A stretch of DNA of 64,000 nt from an uncultured bacterium (GCA_905214345.1 CAJMLV010000010.1:7429-71428), one strand, 5' to 3'. Positions 1-10,649 are shown, counted from the stretch's first letter. Translations and numbers: made by a program. The notes: generated by a model not told the origin, from the sequence alone.

Positions 1-368
1 TGGCCGACGGCCGCCACGTCTACGACCTGGTGGGCGACAGCCTCTCTGCTCTGGGCCAGGATTACATCGGTGAAAGCGGCTACACCAGCATCGGCCTGGT
101 CATCGGCGGCACCCACACCGAGGAAGCTTCCGCCATCCGCGCCGCTTACAAGAACACCTTCTTCCTGATCCCCGGCTACGGCGCCCAGGGCGGCAAGGCC
201 GCCGACATCGCCCGTTACCTGAACAAGGGCAACGGCGGCGTGGTCAACTCCAGCCGCGGCATCCTGCTGGCCTGGAAGAAGCAGCCCGGCGTGGATTATG
301 CCGAAGCCGCCTATAATGAATGCGTCCGCATGAGGGAGGATATCCAGAGTGAGTGCGATAAACTGTAA
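1..368 (+). CDS. pyrF: Orotidine 5'-phosphate decarboxylase, C-terminal part
   Basis: This is the 3' end of a gene that begins before the window; about 122 codons are visible, in the frame that ends at the TAA at 366-368. The enzyme decarboxylates OMP to UMP, the last step of pyrimidine synthesis. The visible part carries the end of the TIM barrel: a GLVIGGTHTEEA stretch, then FLIPGYGAQGGKAADI, which is the phosphate-binding loop typical of the longer type 2 OMP decarboxylases, then VNSSRGI. The last 20 bases overlap pyrK, so the two are translated together. The neighbours pyrK, pyrD, pyrE, carA and carB support the call. Confidence 0.93.
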   Translation, partial: ADGRHVYDLVGDSLSALGQDYIGESGYTSIGLVIGGTHTEEASAIRAAYKNTFFLIPGYGAQGGKAADIARYLNKGNGGVVNSSRGILLAWKKQPGVDYAEAAYNECVRMREDIQSECDKL

Positions 369-1134
369 GGTCAGCGTGCTGGCACAGGAAACGGTGGCGC
401 CGGACATCCGCCGCCTGACCGTGTCCTGGGATGACCAGCGCCCGGAATTCATGCCCCACGCCGGCCAGTTCTATATGCTGCGCTGCTGGGCGGCAGACGA
501 AGCCCCCGTGCTCTCCCGCCCCATCAGTGTGCACGATGCCAGCACGGAGCATGATACCATCACCTTTTTGTATCAGGTCAAGGGCCAGGGCACCGAGAAG
601 CTGGCAGCCCTGAAGGCGGGGGACACCCTGTCCCTCACCGGCCCCTGCGGCAATGGCTTCAACGTGGCCGAAGCCGCCAAGTTCGGCACCGGCCGGGTGG
701 CCGTGGTGGGCGGCGGCATCGGTACCGCGCCTCTGCTGCTGCTCTGCAAGGAGCTGGCCGCTGCCGGCGCCAAGCCGGAATTGTACACCGGCTTCCGGGA
801 TGAACCCTACGGGCTGGACGAATTCCTGCCCTACTGTGCCGCCGTCAGCGTGGCCACCGATTCCGGCGCCGTGGGCTACCATGGCCTGGTCACCGGCATC
901 CTGCACCCCGAAAACTTCGACCTGGTGCTGGCCTGCGGCCCCAACGTGATGATGAAGGGCGTGTACAAGCTCTGCGCCGAGCACAACACCCCCTGCATCG
1001 TCAGCCTGGAACGCAAGATGGCCTGCGGTCTGGGCGCCTGCCTGGGCTGCACCTGCATGACCAAGGTGGGACCGCGCACCGTCTGCAAGGACGGCCCGGT
1101 CTTCGCTGCCGAGGAGGTGTTCGACCTTGACTAA
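349..1134 (+). CDS. pyrK: Dihydroorotate dehydrogenase B, electron transfer subunit
   Basis: A 261-residue iron-sulfur flavoprotein that passes electrons from the PyrD flavin to NAD+. Visible in order: a ferredoxin-reductase-type FAD barrel with RPIS (the family RxYS-like FAD motif) near residue 63; a glycine-rich nucleotide-binding GGGIGTAPLL near residue 122; and a C-terminal 2Fe-2S cluster site, CGLGACLGCTC followed by a further Cys about 12 residues on. The start is GTG at 349, inside the end of pyrF, with GAGGGAGGA at 332-340 as ribosome binding site. The end overlaps pyrD by 8 bases, consistent with a coupled two-subunit enzyme. Confidence 0.95.
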   Translation: MSAINCKVSVLAQETVAPDIRRLTVSWDDQRPEFMPHAGQFYMLRCWAADEAPVLSRPISVHDASTEHDTITFLYQVKGQGTEKLAALKAGDTLSLTGPCGNGFNVAEAAKFGTGRVAVVGGGIGTAPLLLLCKELAAAGAKPELYTGFRDEPYGLDEFLPYCAAVSVATDSGAVGYHGLVTGILHPENFDLVLACGPNVMMKGVYKLCAEHNTPCIVSLERKMACGLGACLGCTCMTKVGPRTVCKDGPVFAAEEVFDLD

Positions 1135-2044
1135 CGTAGATCTGCATGTGGACCTGCTGGGCAAGCGTCTGGCCAGCCCGGTCATCGCCGCTTCCGGCAC
1201 CTTCGGCTTCGGCCCCGAATACGCCGACATCCAGGACCTGCGGGTGCTGGGCGGCATCTCCGGCAAGGGCCTGACTCTGAACGGCCAGCCCGGCAACCCC
1301 GGCGAGCGCCTATATGAAACTCCTTCTGGCCTGATGAACTCCATCGGCCTGCAGAACCCCGGCGTGGCCCGCTTCATCGAGCATGAACTGCCTGCCATGA
1401 AGACTCTGGGCACCACCGTCTGGGCCAACCTGGGCGGCCACACCATCGAAGAGAATGTGGAAGGTGTGCGGATGCTCTGCGAAGCGGGCATCGACTTTCT
1501 GGAACTGAACATCAGCTGCCCCAACGTCAAGCAGGGCGGTCTGGCCTTCGGAATCCGCGCCGCGGATGCTTCCGAAGTGGTTTCGGCGGTGCGCAAGGTC
1601 TGCACCGTGCCCCTGGTGGTCAAGCTCAGCCCCCAGGCCGAGAACCTGACCGAGATGTGCAAGGCTGTGGAAGCCGCCGGTGCCGACGGCATCAGCCTGT
1701 GCAACACCTTCCAGGCCTGTGCCATTGACCTGGAACGCCGCAAGCCGGTGTTCGCCAACACCTTCGCGGGTCTGTCCGGCCCGGCGGTGCGCCCCATTGC
1801 CCTGCGCATGGTCTGGCAGGCGGTGGGGGCCGTGAACATCCCGGTCATCGGGCTGGGCGGCATCAGCACCGGCAAGGACGCCCTGGAATTCATCATGGCC
1901 GGCGCCGCCGCCGTGCAGGTGGGCACCGCCAACTTCCTGGACCCCATGGCCTGCACCCGCATCGTGAACGAGATGGCGGACTGGATGCAGGCCCACGGCG
2001 TGCACAGCCTGGACGAGATCCGCGGCTGCGCCCGTGTAAACTGA
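1127..2044 (+). CDS. pyrD: Dihydroorotate dehydrogenase B, catalytic subunit
   Basis: A 305-residue FMN TIM-barrel enzyme that oxidises dihydroorotate to orotate. Family signatures visible: ASGTFGFG near the N terminus, the substrate-binding NSIGLQNPG, LNISCPNVKQGG with the catalytic Cys of class 1B enzymes, and FMN phosphate-binding GLGGIST and AVQVGTANF near the C terminus. The presence of pyrK immediately upstream identifies the NAD-linked class 1B form. The start is a TTG at 1127, preceded by GAGGAGGT at 1111-1118; no ATG lies near that binding site. The gene overlaps pyrK by 8 bases. Confidence 0.96.
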   Translation: MTNVDLHVDLLGKRLASPVIAASGTFGFGPEYADIQDLRVLGGISGKGLTLNGQPGNPGERLYETPSGLMNSIGLQNPGVARFIEHELPAMKTLGTTVWANLGGHTIEENVEGVRMLCEAGIDFLELNISCPNVKQGGLAFGIRAADASEVVSAVRKVCTVPLVVKLSPQAENLTEMCKAVEAAGADGISLCNTFQACAIDLERRKPVFANTFAGLSGPAVRPIALRMVWQAVGAVNIPVIGLGGISTGKDALEFIMAGAAAVQVGTANFLDPMACTRIVNEMADWMQAHGVHSLDEIRGCARVN

Positions 2045-2070
2045 ATTTTTATTCAAATTATGCAATAATA

Positions 2071-2099
2071 TTGAAAACTTATGCAGCCTGTGCTATCAT
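2071..2099 (+). promoter_or_regulatory. Promoter for pyrE-carAB
   Basis: TTGAAA at 2071-2076 and TATCAT at 2094-2099 are separated by 17 bp in the AT-rich gap after pyrD. Transcription would start near 2106 and give a leader of about 77 nt before pyrE. This splits the pyr cluster into two transcription units or adds an internal promoter. Confidence 0.65.
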
Positions 2100-2119
2100 A
2101 AGTCAAAGCGTGGAAAAGT

Positions 2120-2143
2120 GCGGGCCTTTGCCCGCGTCAAAGG
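2120..2143 (+). promoter_or_regulatory. pyrE leader with two mutually exclusive hairpins
   Basis: GCGGGC (2120-2125) can pair with GCCCGC (2130-2135). Alternatively CCTTTG (2125-2130) can pair with CAAAGG (2138-2143). The two stems share bases and cannot form together. The repeat GTCAAAG occurs at 2102-2108 and 2136-2142. No T tract follows, so this is not a plain terminator, and I do not see a recognisable PyrR-binding loop. Confidence 0.4.
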
Positions 2144-2182
2144 ATAACAGGTATACGGAAACAATTTATGGAGGGTTTAACG

Positions 2183-2779
2183 ATGGCAAGAGATGCAAAA
2201 GAAATTCTGAAAGAATGCGGCGCTTTTCTGGAAGGTCACTTCCTGCTGTCCAGCGGCCGTCACTCCGGCGCTTACTGCCAGATGGCCTATCTGCAGCAGT
2301 ACCCGGACAAGTGCGCCGAAGTCATGGCTCCCGTGGCCGAAAAGCTGAAGGAGATGGATGTGGACCTGTTCGTGGGTCCCGCCATGGGCGGCATCGTCTA
2401 TGCCTATGAGCTGGGCCGTCAGTGCGGCAAGCCCGCCATCTTCACCGAGCGTGTGGACAACGTCATGACCCTCAAGCGCTTCCAGATCAAGCCGGGCATG
2501 CGCTGCATCATCGCCGAGGACGTGGTCACCACCGGCGTTTCCAGCCTGGAGACCAAGCGCGTCATCGAAGAAGCAGGCGGCATCTGCCTGGGCATCGTCT
2601 GCGTGGTGGACCGCACCACCGCCGCCGCTCCCTCTCCCATTCCCATCCTGGCCAGCGCCCTGAAGCTGGAACTGCCCAACTATGCGCCGGACGAATGCCC
2701 CATCTGCAAGGAGGGCAAGCTGCCCCTGGTGCACCTGGGCAGCCGTAAGATGCAGGAAAAGGCAAAGCAGAAGCTGTGA
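2183..2779 (+). CDS. pyrE: Orotate phosphoribosyltransferase
   Basis: A 198-residue type I phosphoribosyltransferase that joins orotate and PRPP to give OMP. It shows SSGRHSG near the N terminus, VGPAMGGIVYAYELGR in the middle, and the PRPP-binding loop IIAEDVVTTGVSS near residue 112. An ATG at 2168 is in frame, but it overlaps the ribosome binding site GGAGGG at 2170-2175, so the ATG at 2183 is taken as the start. The C-terminal CPICKEGKLP stretch has a Cys pair seen in a subset of clostridial PyrE proteins. Its TGA is followed within 20 bases by carA. Confidence 0.95.
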   Translation: MARDAKEILKECGAFLEGHFLLSSGRHSGAYCQMAYLQQYPDKCAEVMAPVAEKLKEMDVDLFVGPAMGGIVYAYELGRQCGKPAIFTERVDNVMTLKRFQIKPGMRCIIAEDVVTTGVSSLETKRVIEEAGGICLGIVCVVDRTTAAAPSPIPILASALKLELPNYAPDECPICKEGKLPLVHLGSRKMQEKAKQKL

Positions 2780-2799
2780 TTTTTGAAGCGAGGCAAACT

Positions 2800-3930
2800 A
2801 TGCAGGCATATCTGATTTTGGCAAACGGGACGGTGCTCACCGGCAAAAGCATCGGCGCTGAAGGCACCACCGTGGGCGAGGTCGTGTTCGCCACCGGCAT
2901 GGTCGGCTTTCAGGAGACCCTGACCGACCCCAGCTACTACGGCCAGATCATCACCCAGACCTATCCGCTGATCGGCAACTACGGCATGAACAGCGAAGAT
3001 ATGGAAAGCACCCGCATCTGGGCCCGGGGCTACATCGTGCGCGAAGCATGCACCGCCCCCAGCAACTTCCGCTGCGAGATGACCCTGGACGCTTTCCTGA
3101 AAAAGAACAACATCATCGGCATTGAGGGCATCGACACCCGCAGCCTGACCCGCACTCTGCGGGAGAGCGGCGTCATGAACGGCGCCATCACCACCGAGTT
3201 CGACCCCCACGCCGAACCGGAAAAGATGGCCGCGCTCATGCCCGCCATCCAGGGCTACGCCGTCACCGAGGCGGTGAAATCCACCACCTGTGCCGCCCCC
3301 ATGACCTTTGAGCCCACCGCCGAACCCAAGGACGGCGGCGAGGTGCTGCATGTGGCCCTGCTGGACCTGGGCTGCAAGAACAACATCGTGCGCTGCCTGC
3401 AGAAGCGCGGCTGCCGCGTCACCGTTCTGCCCGGCACCACCAGCCCCGAGGAACTGGCGGCCCTCAAGCCGGACGGCCTCATGCTGTCCAACGGCCCCGG
3501 CGACCCGGCGGAAAACACCGAGATCATCGCCAACATCCGCAAGATGCTGGACACCGGCATCCCGGCTTTCGGCATCTGCCTGGGCCACCAGCTCACCGCT
3601 CTGGCCGCCGGCGCCAAGACCAGCAAGATGAAGTACGGCCACCGCGGCGCCAACCAGCCGGTCACCGACTTTGCCACCGGCCGCACCTTCATCACCAGCC
3701 AGAACCACGGCTACGCCGTTCTGGGCGGTACCCTGCCCGAAGGTGTGGGCCGGGTGAGCCACGTCAACGCCAACGACAAGACCTGCGAAGGCGTGGAGTA
3801 TATGCAGTGGAACTGCTTCACCGTCCAGTTCCATCCCGAAGCCAGCGGCGGCCCCCGGGATACCGAATTCCTGTTCGACCGTTTCATCCAGAACATCCGC
3901 CGCATCAATCGTGTTAAAGGAGGGCTGTAA
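2800..3930 (+). CDS. carA: Carbamoyl phosphate synthase, small (glutaminase) subunit
   Basis: A 376-residue class I glutamine amidotransferase subunit that supplies ammonia from glutamine for carbamoyl phosphate synthesis. The N-terminal CPSase small-chain domain contains the VVFATGMVGFQETLTDPSY and IEGIDTR motifs. The C-terminal amidotransferase has the nucleophile Cys260 in FGICLGHQ, the substrate-loop GPGDP, and His345/Glu347 in FHPEAS, so the full triad is present. A GTG at 2776 is also in frame and overlaps the pyrE stop. The ATG at 2800 is preferred because it starts at the conserved family N terminus and follows GCGAGG. carB begins 3 bases after the stop. Confidence 0.96.
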   Translation: MQAYLILANGTVLTGKSIGAEGTTVGEVVFATGMVGFQETLTDPSYYGQIITQTYPLIGNYGMNSEDMESTRIWARGYIVREACTAPSNFRCEMTLDAFLKKNNIIGIEGIDTRSLTRTLRESGVMNGAITTEFDPHAEPEKMAALMPAIQGYAVTEAVKSTTCAAPMTFEPTAEPKDGGEVLHVALLDLGCKNNIVRCLQKRGCRVTVLPGTTSPEELAALKPDGLMLSNGPGDPAENTEIIANIRKMLDTGIPAFGICLGHQLTALAAGAKTSKMKYGHRGANQPVTDFATGRTFITSQNHGYAVLGGTLPEGVGRVSHVNANDKTCEGVEYMQWNCFTVQFHPEASGGPRDTEFLFDRFIQNIRRINRVKGGL

Positions 3931-3932
3931 GG

Positions 3933-7172
<3,240 letters not shown>

Positions 7173-7275
7173 AACACATTTTTCTCAATCCGCCAAAGTT
7201 TGGCGCAACCTTGTCCGTGCTTTTTATCACAATTGACAATTTTTGTTTGCCGGTCTCCGTTTTTTGCAAAATCCC

Positions 7276-7304
7276 TTGATTCTGCGCCATATTTTTCATA
7301 TAAT
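7276..7304 (+). promoter_or_regulatory. Promoter for the HU gene
   Basis: TTGATT at 7276-7281 and a perfect TATAAT at 7299-7304, 17 bp apart, in the 215-base gap after carB. The leader is about 75 nt. The rest of the gap holds an AT-rich stretch and a short palindrome at 7189-7204 but no gene. Confidence 0.75.
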
Positions 7305-7387
7305 TGGTAGCGACAATTTAAACGGCCACCCGCCGCGGGGCAGGGAAAGCCCGCAGTGAGGCCCGATGAAACAGGAGATAAAAGCAA

Positions 7388-7663
7388 ATGACAAGATCGC
7401 AGTTGATTACCAAAGTTGCCAACGATTCCGGCCTGAGCGCCGCCCAGGTCGAAAAGGTCATGGATGGTATTTTCGGTACCATCGGGGATGTGCTCCGTGA
7501 CGGGGAAAAGGTCACCATCGCGGGCTTTGGCCGTTTTGAGATGCGTGAGCGTCAGACCAAGAACTTCACCAACCCCAAGACCAAGGTCACCAGCCAGCTC
7601 AAGCCCACCGCTATCCCGGGCTTCAAGGCCAGCGGCCGCCTGAAGGAAAAGGTTGCGAAGTAA
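7388..7663 (+). CDS. hup: HU family DNA-binding protein
   Basis: A 91-residue histone-like protein expected to dimerise and bend or compact DNA. It shows the family layout: an N-terminal helix pair (TRSQLITKVANDSGLSAAQV), the VTIAGFGRFEMRER strand region with the GFG turn, and the beta-arm with NFTNPKT and IPGFKASGRLKEKV at the end. The arm tip differs from the commonest RNPxTG sequence, having TNPKTK. The gene stands alone between its own promoter and a strong terminator, as is usual for the abundant HU protein. Confidence 0.95.
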   Translation: MTRSQLITKVANDSGLSAAQVEKVMDGIFGTIGDVLRDGEKVTIAGFGRFEMRERQTKNFTNPKTKVTSQLKPTAIPGFKASGRLKEKVAK

Positions 7664-7680
7664 AGCATAACAACTGCACA

Positions 7681-7712
7681 CGCCCCCATCCCGCGGGATG
7701 GGGGCGTTTTTC
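7681..7712 (+). terminator. Terminator after the HU gene
   Basis: An almost perfect hairpin, CGCCCCCATCCC pairing with GGGATGGGGGCG, followed by TTTTTCT. Confidence 0.9.
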
Positions 7713-7728
7713 TGTGTATATACGGCAA

Positions 7729-7771
7729 AAACCGCGCGGGCAGGGCCCTCATGACCCCGCCCGCGCGGTTT
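7729..7771 (-). terminator. Terminator for the minus-strand membrane protein operon
   Basis: AAACCGCGCGGGC (7729-7741) pairs with GCCCGCGCGGTTT (7759-7771). On the minus strand the stem is followed by a short T run, as expected downstream of the gene ending at 7787. Confidence 0.75.
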
Positions 7772-7786
7772 GTTTCTGTAAAGGGA

Positions 7787-8449
7787 TCAGGCTTCCGCCT
7801 TCATGGCACGCCAGCCGATGACCACCGTCCACACATAGGCGCAGGTTTTGGGAATCATCAGCATACCAATCACCGGCACCGTGTCTGCCCACAGCACCAC
7901 CGGGATGTAGAACCCGAAGCTGAGCACAATGGTCAGCCACATCCAGCGGAAAGCCTTGTCATCATGCTCTCTGGCGCTGCGGAAGAAGAGTACGATGACT
8001 ACCAGCCCCAGTGCGGCAAAGGGCAGATTCCGCCAGATGCCCCAGCTCAAAGGCGCGTCGGCGCTGAGCCAGCGGTTCTGAGGCATCATGCACAGCCCGA
8101 TGCGCAGTGCCGCCAGCACCCATACCAGCGCAGTGACGCCCCGGCGTCCCCGTACCTGATACCGCAGCCGCCAGACGTAATACAGCAGGATGTAGAACAC
8201 CGTCATGGTGATGGAGGTGATCCATTTGCCCGCCCCCAGGGCCACGGTGTAGTTTTCCAGCCCGGTGGTGCACAGCGCCACCGCCCGGGGAACCAGATGG
8301 AAGGCATCGCCCGCCCCCAGCACCACCGCCATGGCCCCGAACAGCCGGAACTGAGCCCGGTCGCCGCACTGACGCAGCATCTTGATACCCAGCGTCAGGA
8401 CGGTTGCCAGATATACAATATCAAAACCTGTTTCCATGATTGCCTGCAT
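7787..8449 (-). CDS. Unknown seven-helix membrane protein
   Basis: A 220-residue protein that I do not recognise as a named family. About seven hydrophobic segments can be picked out, including YLATVLTLGIKML, LFGAMAVVLGAGDAFHL, WITSITMTVFYILLYYVW, VTALVWVLAALRIGLCM, LGLVVIVLFF, WLTIVLSFGFYIPVVLWA and the C-terminal segment. Polar residues inside helices (D near residue 48, H51, R55) may line a pocket. It lies 18 bases downstream of a second membrane protein gene and behind a TetR operator. That context would fit a repressible efflux or sensing function, but this is inference only. Confidence 0.7.
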   Translation of the reverse strand: MQAIMETGFDIVYLATVLTLGIKMLRQCGDRAQFRLFGAMAVVLGAGDAFHLVPRAVALCTTGLENYTVALGAGKWITSITMTVFYILLYYVWRLRYQVRGRRGVTALVWVLAALRIGLCMMPQNRWLSADAPLSWGIWRNLPFAALGLVVIVLFFRSAREHDDKAFRWMWLTIVLSFGFYIPVVLWADTVPVIGMLMIPKTCAYVWTVVIGWRAMKAEA

Positions 8450-8467
8450 GAGTAAAACCTCCTTGTG

Positions 8468-8878
8468 TTATGCCTTTACCGCACGAATATAACGCAGCCC
8501 GAACATCAGACCGGCCAGCAGCAGGGCCGCCCCCAGGCCGGTGTAAAAGACGGCAATGAACACCTGCGGCGCCAGTCCCGATGCCCGCAGCCCGATGCCG
8601 CCGGACATCATCACCGCCATAATGGCGAAGGACGGGGCGTCGAAAAAGCGCCAGAAGAACTGCCGTTCTTCTTCGTAGGACAGGATGCGGGCGGTGTGTT
8701 TGTGCACCAGCCGCCCGAAAATGAACCGCCGGAACACCTCGAACACCACCGCCGACAGCAGCAGGGTCACGGGAGTGACCAGACCGGGGTAGCACATCAG
8801 CCCGATGCGCAGGATATTGAACCCGGCCGCTGCCCAGACCAGACAGGCAAGCAGCAGAAGGGTGTGTTTGCGAACCAT
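8468..8878 (-). CDS. Unknown four-helix membrane protein
   Basis: A 136-residue protein with about four hydrophobic segments: an N-terminal LLLLACLVWAAAGF, a segment around LVTPVTLLLSAVVFEVF, a middle one around FAIMAVMMSGGIGL, and VFIAVFYTGLGAALLLAGLMFG. A central charged stretch (HKHTARILSYEEERQF) would face the cytoplasm or the outside. No family is recognised. An ATG at 8908 is also in frame, but it lies in the palindromic operator. The ATG at 8878 has AAAGGAGT seven bases upstream and is used here. It is the first gene of a two-gene minus-strand operon next to a tetR-type gene. Confidence 0.7.
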   Translation of the reverse strand: MVRKHTLLLLACLVWAAAGFNILRIGLMCYPGLVTPVTLLLSAVVFEVFRRFIFGRLVHKHTARILSYEEERQFFWRFFDAPSFAIMAVMMSGGIGLRASGLAPQVFIAVFYTGLGAALLLAGLMFGLRYIRAVKA

Positions 8879-8900
8879 ATCCCAGACTCCTTTCTTGAAT

Positions 8901-8915
8901 TTGAACATTGTTCAA
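8901..8915. promoter_or_regulatory. Candidate TetR operator A
   Basis: The perfect palindrome TTGAACATTGTTCAA sits just upstream of the ribosome binding site of the membrane-protein operon. Its core recurs upstream of the tetR-type gene (9532-9544). Confidence 0.65.
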
Positions 8916-8925
8916 TTTGGGAACG

Positions 8926-8948
8926 AAAAATCCCGCGCTAAAGGCGGG
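8926..8948 (-). terminator. Terminator after the TetR gene
   Basis: On the minus strand CCCGC and GCGGG form a short stem with a seven-base loop, followed by ATTTTTC. It is weak (5 bp), so some read-through into the operator and the downstream operon is possible. Confidence 0.5.
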
Positions 8949-8954
8949 AAAAGC

Positions 8955-9521
8955 TTATTCGTACAGGGTACGGCGGGTCAGTTCCAGAGCCGGGGCCGGG
9001 TCATAATCCTCCCGCAGCATGGCGCAGAACAGCATGGCAAACAGAATATCGGCGTACTGTTCGGCGCTCAGATTTCCGTCCAGGGCGCCGGGGCGCACCT
9101 TGGGGTCGGCGCGCAGCACCCCGCACAAAGCCTGGGGAATATGCTGCCAGGTCTGCTGCATCAGCCGTTTGCCTTCCTCCTTGCCCACCCCCGCAAAACT
9201 GGCAGCGTGCAGGTTGAAGAATCCGGGATAATGCTCGGCACCGTAGGACATCCGCCGGTACAGCCAGGAAATGCAGTCCAGGGTGTCTGCAAAAGGCGGG
9301 TCCTGTTCCGGCGGCTGAAAAATCTCCGCCCAGATGCTTTCCACCGTGGCGGCGACCAGCTCACCCTTGTTGGAAAAATAATTGTAGATGGAACCGATGG
9401 AAACCCCGCAGGCATTGGCCACCGTGCGGATGCCGATGGACTCCCAGCCACGCTGGCGTACCAGTGTGCGGCTGGCCTGCAGGATCTGCTGCCGGGATGT
9501 TACCACTGTATTCAAACGCAT
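8955..9521 (-). CDS. TetR family transcriptional regulator
   Basis: A 188-residue regulator. The N terminus (about residues 10-58) is a TetR helix-turn-helix: ILQASRTLVRQRGW, then IGIRTVANACGVSIGSIYNYFSNKGELV, with the family's YNYFxxKxEL recognition helix. The rest is a helical ligand-binding domain that does not name a ligand. The ATG at 9521 is chosen; the TTG two codons later has better spacing from GAGGTG and could be the true start. A palindrome lies 10 bases upstream, matching one in front of the two membrane protein genes, so it probably represses both itself and them. Confidence 0.9.
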   Translation of the reverse strand: MRLNTVVTSRQQILQASRTLVRQRGWESIGIRTVANACGVSIGSIYNYFSNKGELVAATVESIWAEIFQPPEQDPPFADTLDCISWLYRRMSYGAEHYPGFFNLHAASFAGVGKEEGKRLMQQTWQHIPQALCGVLRADPKVRPGALDGNLSAEQYADILFAMLFCAMLREDYDPAPALELTRRTLYE

Positions 9522-9531
9522 CACCTCAATA

Positions 9532-9544
9532 TGAACATGGTTCA
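9532..9544. promoter_or_regulatory. Candidate TetR operator B
   Basis: TGAACATGGTTCA, a palindrome with 5-bp arms and a 3-bp centre, lies directly upstream of the tetR-type gene. It shares TGAACAT-GTTCA with operator A. Confidence 0.6.
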
Positions 9545-9623
9545 ATATACGCTGTCCCGTCCCGTTTGTCAACCCCCGCCCGAACAAAGAGGGGAGAAGG
9601 GGAAGATTTTTTCCCTCGCCTGC

Positions 9624-9651
9624 TTGCAAAACAGGTTTTGCGGTGTATAAT
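9624..9651 (+). promoter_or_regulatory. Promoter for the THF riboswitch and folT-type gene
   Basis: TTGCAA at 9624-9629 and TATAAT at 9646-9651, spacer 16. The start would be near 9658, about 27 nt before the aptamer. Confidence 0.7.
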
Positions 9652-9684
9652 AAAGAGCGTATGTCGGCGGAAATTCCGCCGGCA

Positions 9685-9779
9685 AGCAGAGTAGGGGCCC
9701 GCGCGTTAAGTGCCTGACCAACGGGGAGTTGTGGCAGGACGAAGCCCAGTGCGCGGTGCGGGTCCCGCATCCCACTGCT
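9685..9779 (+). promoter_or_regulatory. Tetrahydrofolate (THF) riboswitch
   Basis: The conserved THF aptamer elements appear in the right order: AGAGTAG (9688-9694), GCGTTAAGTG (9703-9712), GGGAGTTG (9724-9731), ACGAAG (9739-9744), GCGCGGTG (9751-9758) and GCATCC (9767-9772). The closing helix P1 is AGCAG (9685-9689) with CTGCT (9775-9779); P2 is formed by GGGCCCGC with GCGGGTCC. In characterised examples THF binding turns off folate uptake or synthesis genes. Here a hairpin and T tract follow directly. Confidence 0.92.
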
Positions 9780-9790
9780 GCACACGGAAA

Positions 9791-9849
9791 GAGCGCTGCC
9801 GCAGAAGGGTACCCGCATAGCCTTTTGCGTTGGGTGCTCTTGTTTTTTT
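9791..9849 (+). terminator. Riboswitch-linked intrinsic terminator
   Basis: GAGC (9791-9794) and ACCCGCA (9811-9817) pair with TGC, GGGT and GCTC (9826-9839), followed by TTGTTTTTTT at 9840-9849. Lying between the aptamer and the gene, it points to control by transcription termination. The ribosome binding site AGGAGG is a further 50 bases on and is not in this hairpin. Confidence 0.7.
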
Positions 9850-9913
9850 GCCATTAGCAGGGCAAGGGGAGCGTGGTCCGGGTGTGGCCCAGCCTGTGTA
9901 AGGAGGGCAAAAG

Positions 9914-10483
9914 ATGACCCAGCGTACCCTGTCCAACCCTGTCAGCCTGTATGACCGCCTGTTTGTGCAGGCCGTGCAGGAACTGCACAACCCCCGCACC
10001 CTGGCCACCGCCGCGGTGCTCTCGGCTTTGCATCTCATCCTCAATCAGTTCACCATCCCGGTGTCCGGCCTGCTGGAGGTTGGCTTCGACTTTCTGGCCA
10101 CCGCTGCCATGGGATACCTGTGCGGCCCCTGGGTGGCGGGGCTTTCGGGCATTGTCACCGATGTGTTCGGCTACATTCTGCGCCCCAACGGCCCCTATTT
10201 CCCCGGCTGGACCCTCAGCGCCATTCTGGCGGGAATCCTGTATGGTCTGTGGTACTACCGCCGTCCGGTGAAACTGTGGCGCATCATCGCCTGCAAGGCT
10301 ATGGCGGTGGTCATCTTCAACTTCTTCCTCACCCCGCTGTGGCTGCATTTCCTGTACGGGCAAGCTTTTGTGGTGCTCAGCAGTCTGCGTTTTGTGAAGA
10401 ACCTCATCAAATTCCCCATCGACGTGGCACTTTTGCTGCTGGTGCTCAAGACCTGCGAAACCTACCGCGCCCGGCAGCGATGA
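9914..10483 (+). CDS. folT: Folate-type ECF transporter S component
   Basis: A 189-residue integral membrane substrate-binding (S) subunit of an energy-coupling-factor transporter. It would take up folates together with the shared EcfA/EcfA'/EcfT module, which is not in the window. Five to six hydrophobic segments are visible. The N-terminal region LATAAVLSALHLILNQFTI and the GYLCGPWVAGLSGIVTDVFGYIL region match the folate branch of the family. The THF riboswitch upstream independently supports folate as substrate. The start ATG at 9914 follows AGGAGG at 9901-9906. The gene is monocistronic, with its own promoter, attenuator and terminator. Confidence 0.88.
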   Translation: MTQRTLSNPVSLYDRLFVQAVQELHNPRTLATAAVLSALHLILNQFTIPVSGLLEVGFDFLATAAMGYLCGPWVAGLSGIVTDVFGYILRPNGPYFPGWTLSAILAGILYGLWYYRRPVKLWRIIACKAMAVVIFNFFLTPLWLHFLYGQAFVVLSSLRFVKNLIKFPIDVALLLLVLKTCETYRARQR

Positions 10484-10526
10484 CGGCTACCTTTTTATAA
10501 TAAGAACTATTTTGAACGGATGCTCT

Positions 10527-10555
10527 GCCCGGTACTTTGTGTGCCGGGCTTTTTG
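10527..10555 (+). terminator. Terminator after folT
   Basis: GCCCGG (10527-10532) pairs with CCGGGC (10544-10549), followed by TTTTTG. Confidence 0.8.
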
Positions 10556-10649
10556 TTTTGGCGGCAGGGCGGGGGCGGACCGGTTTGCTCTGCAACGGCC
10601 CGGAGCGGGTGTGCGCCAAAAACAAACAGGTGCCCGCCAGTGCATCACG

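Noticed and set aside
7189..7204. CGCCAAAGTTTGGCG palindrome after carB as a terminator
   Set aside because: The stem leaves almost no loop, and no T tract follows within the next bases; it might be a protein site, but there is no other support.
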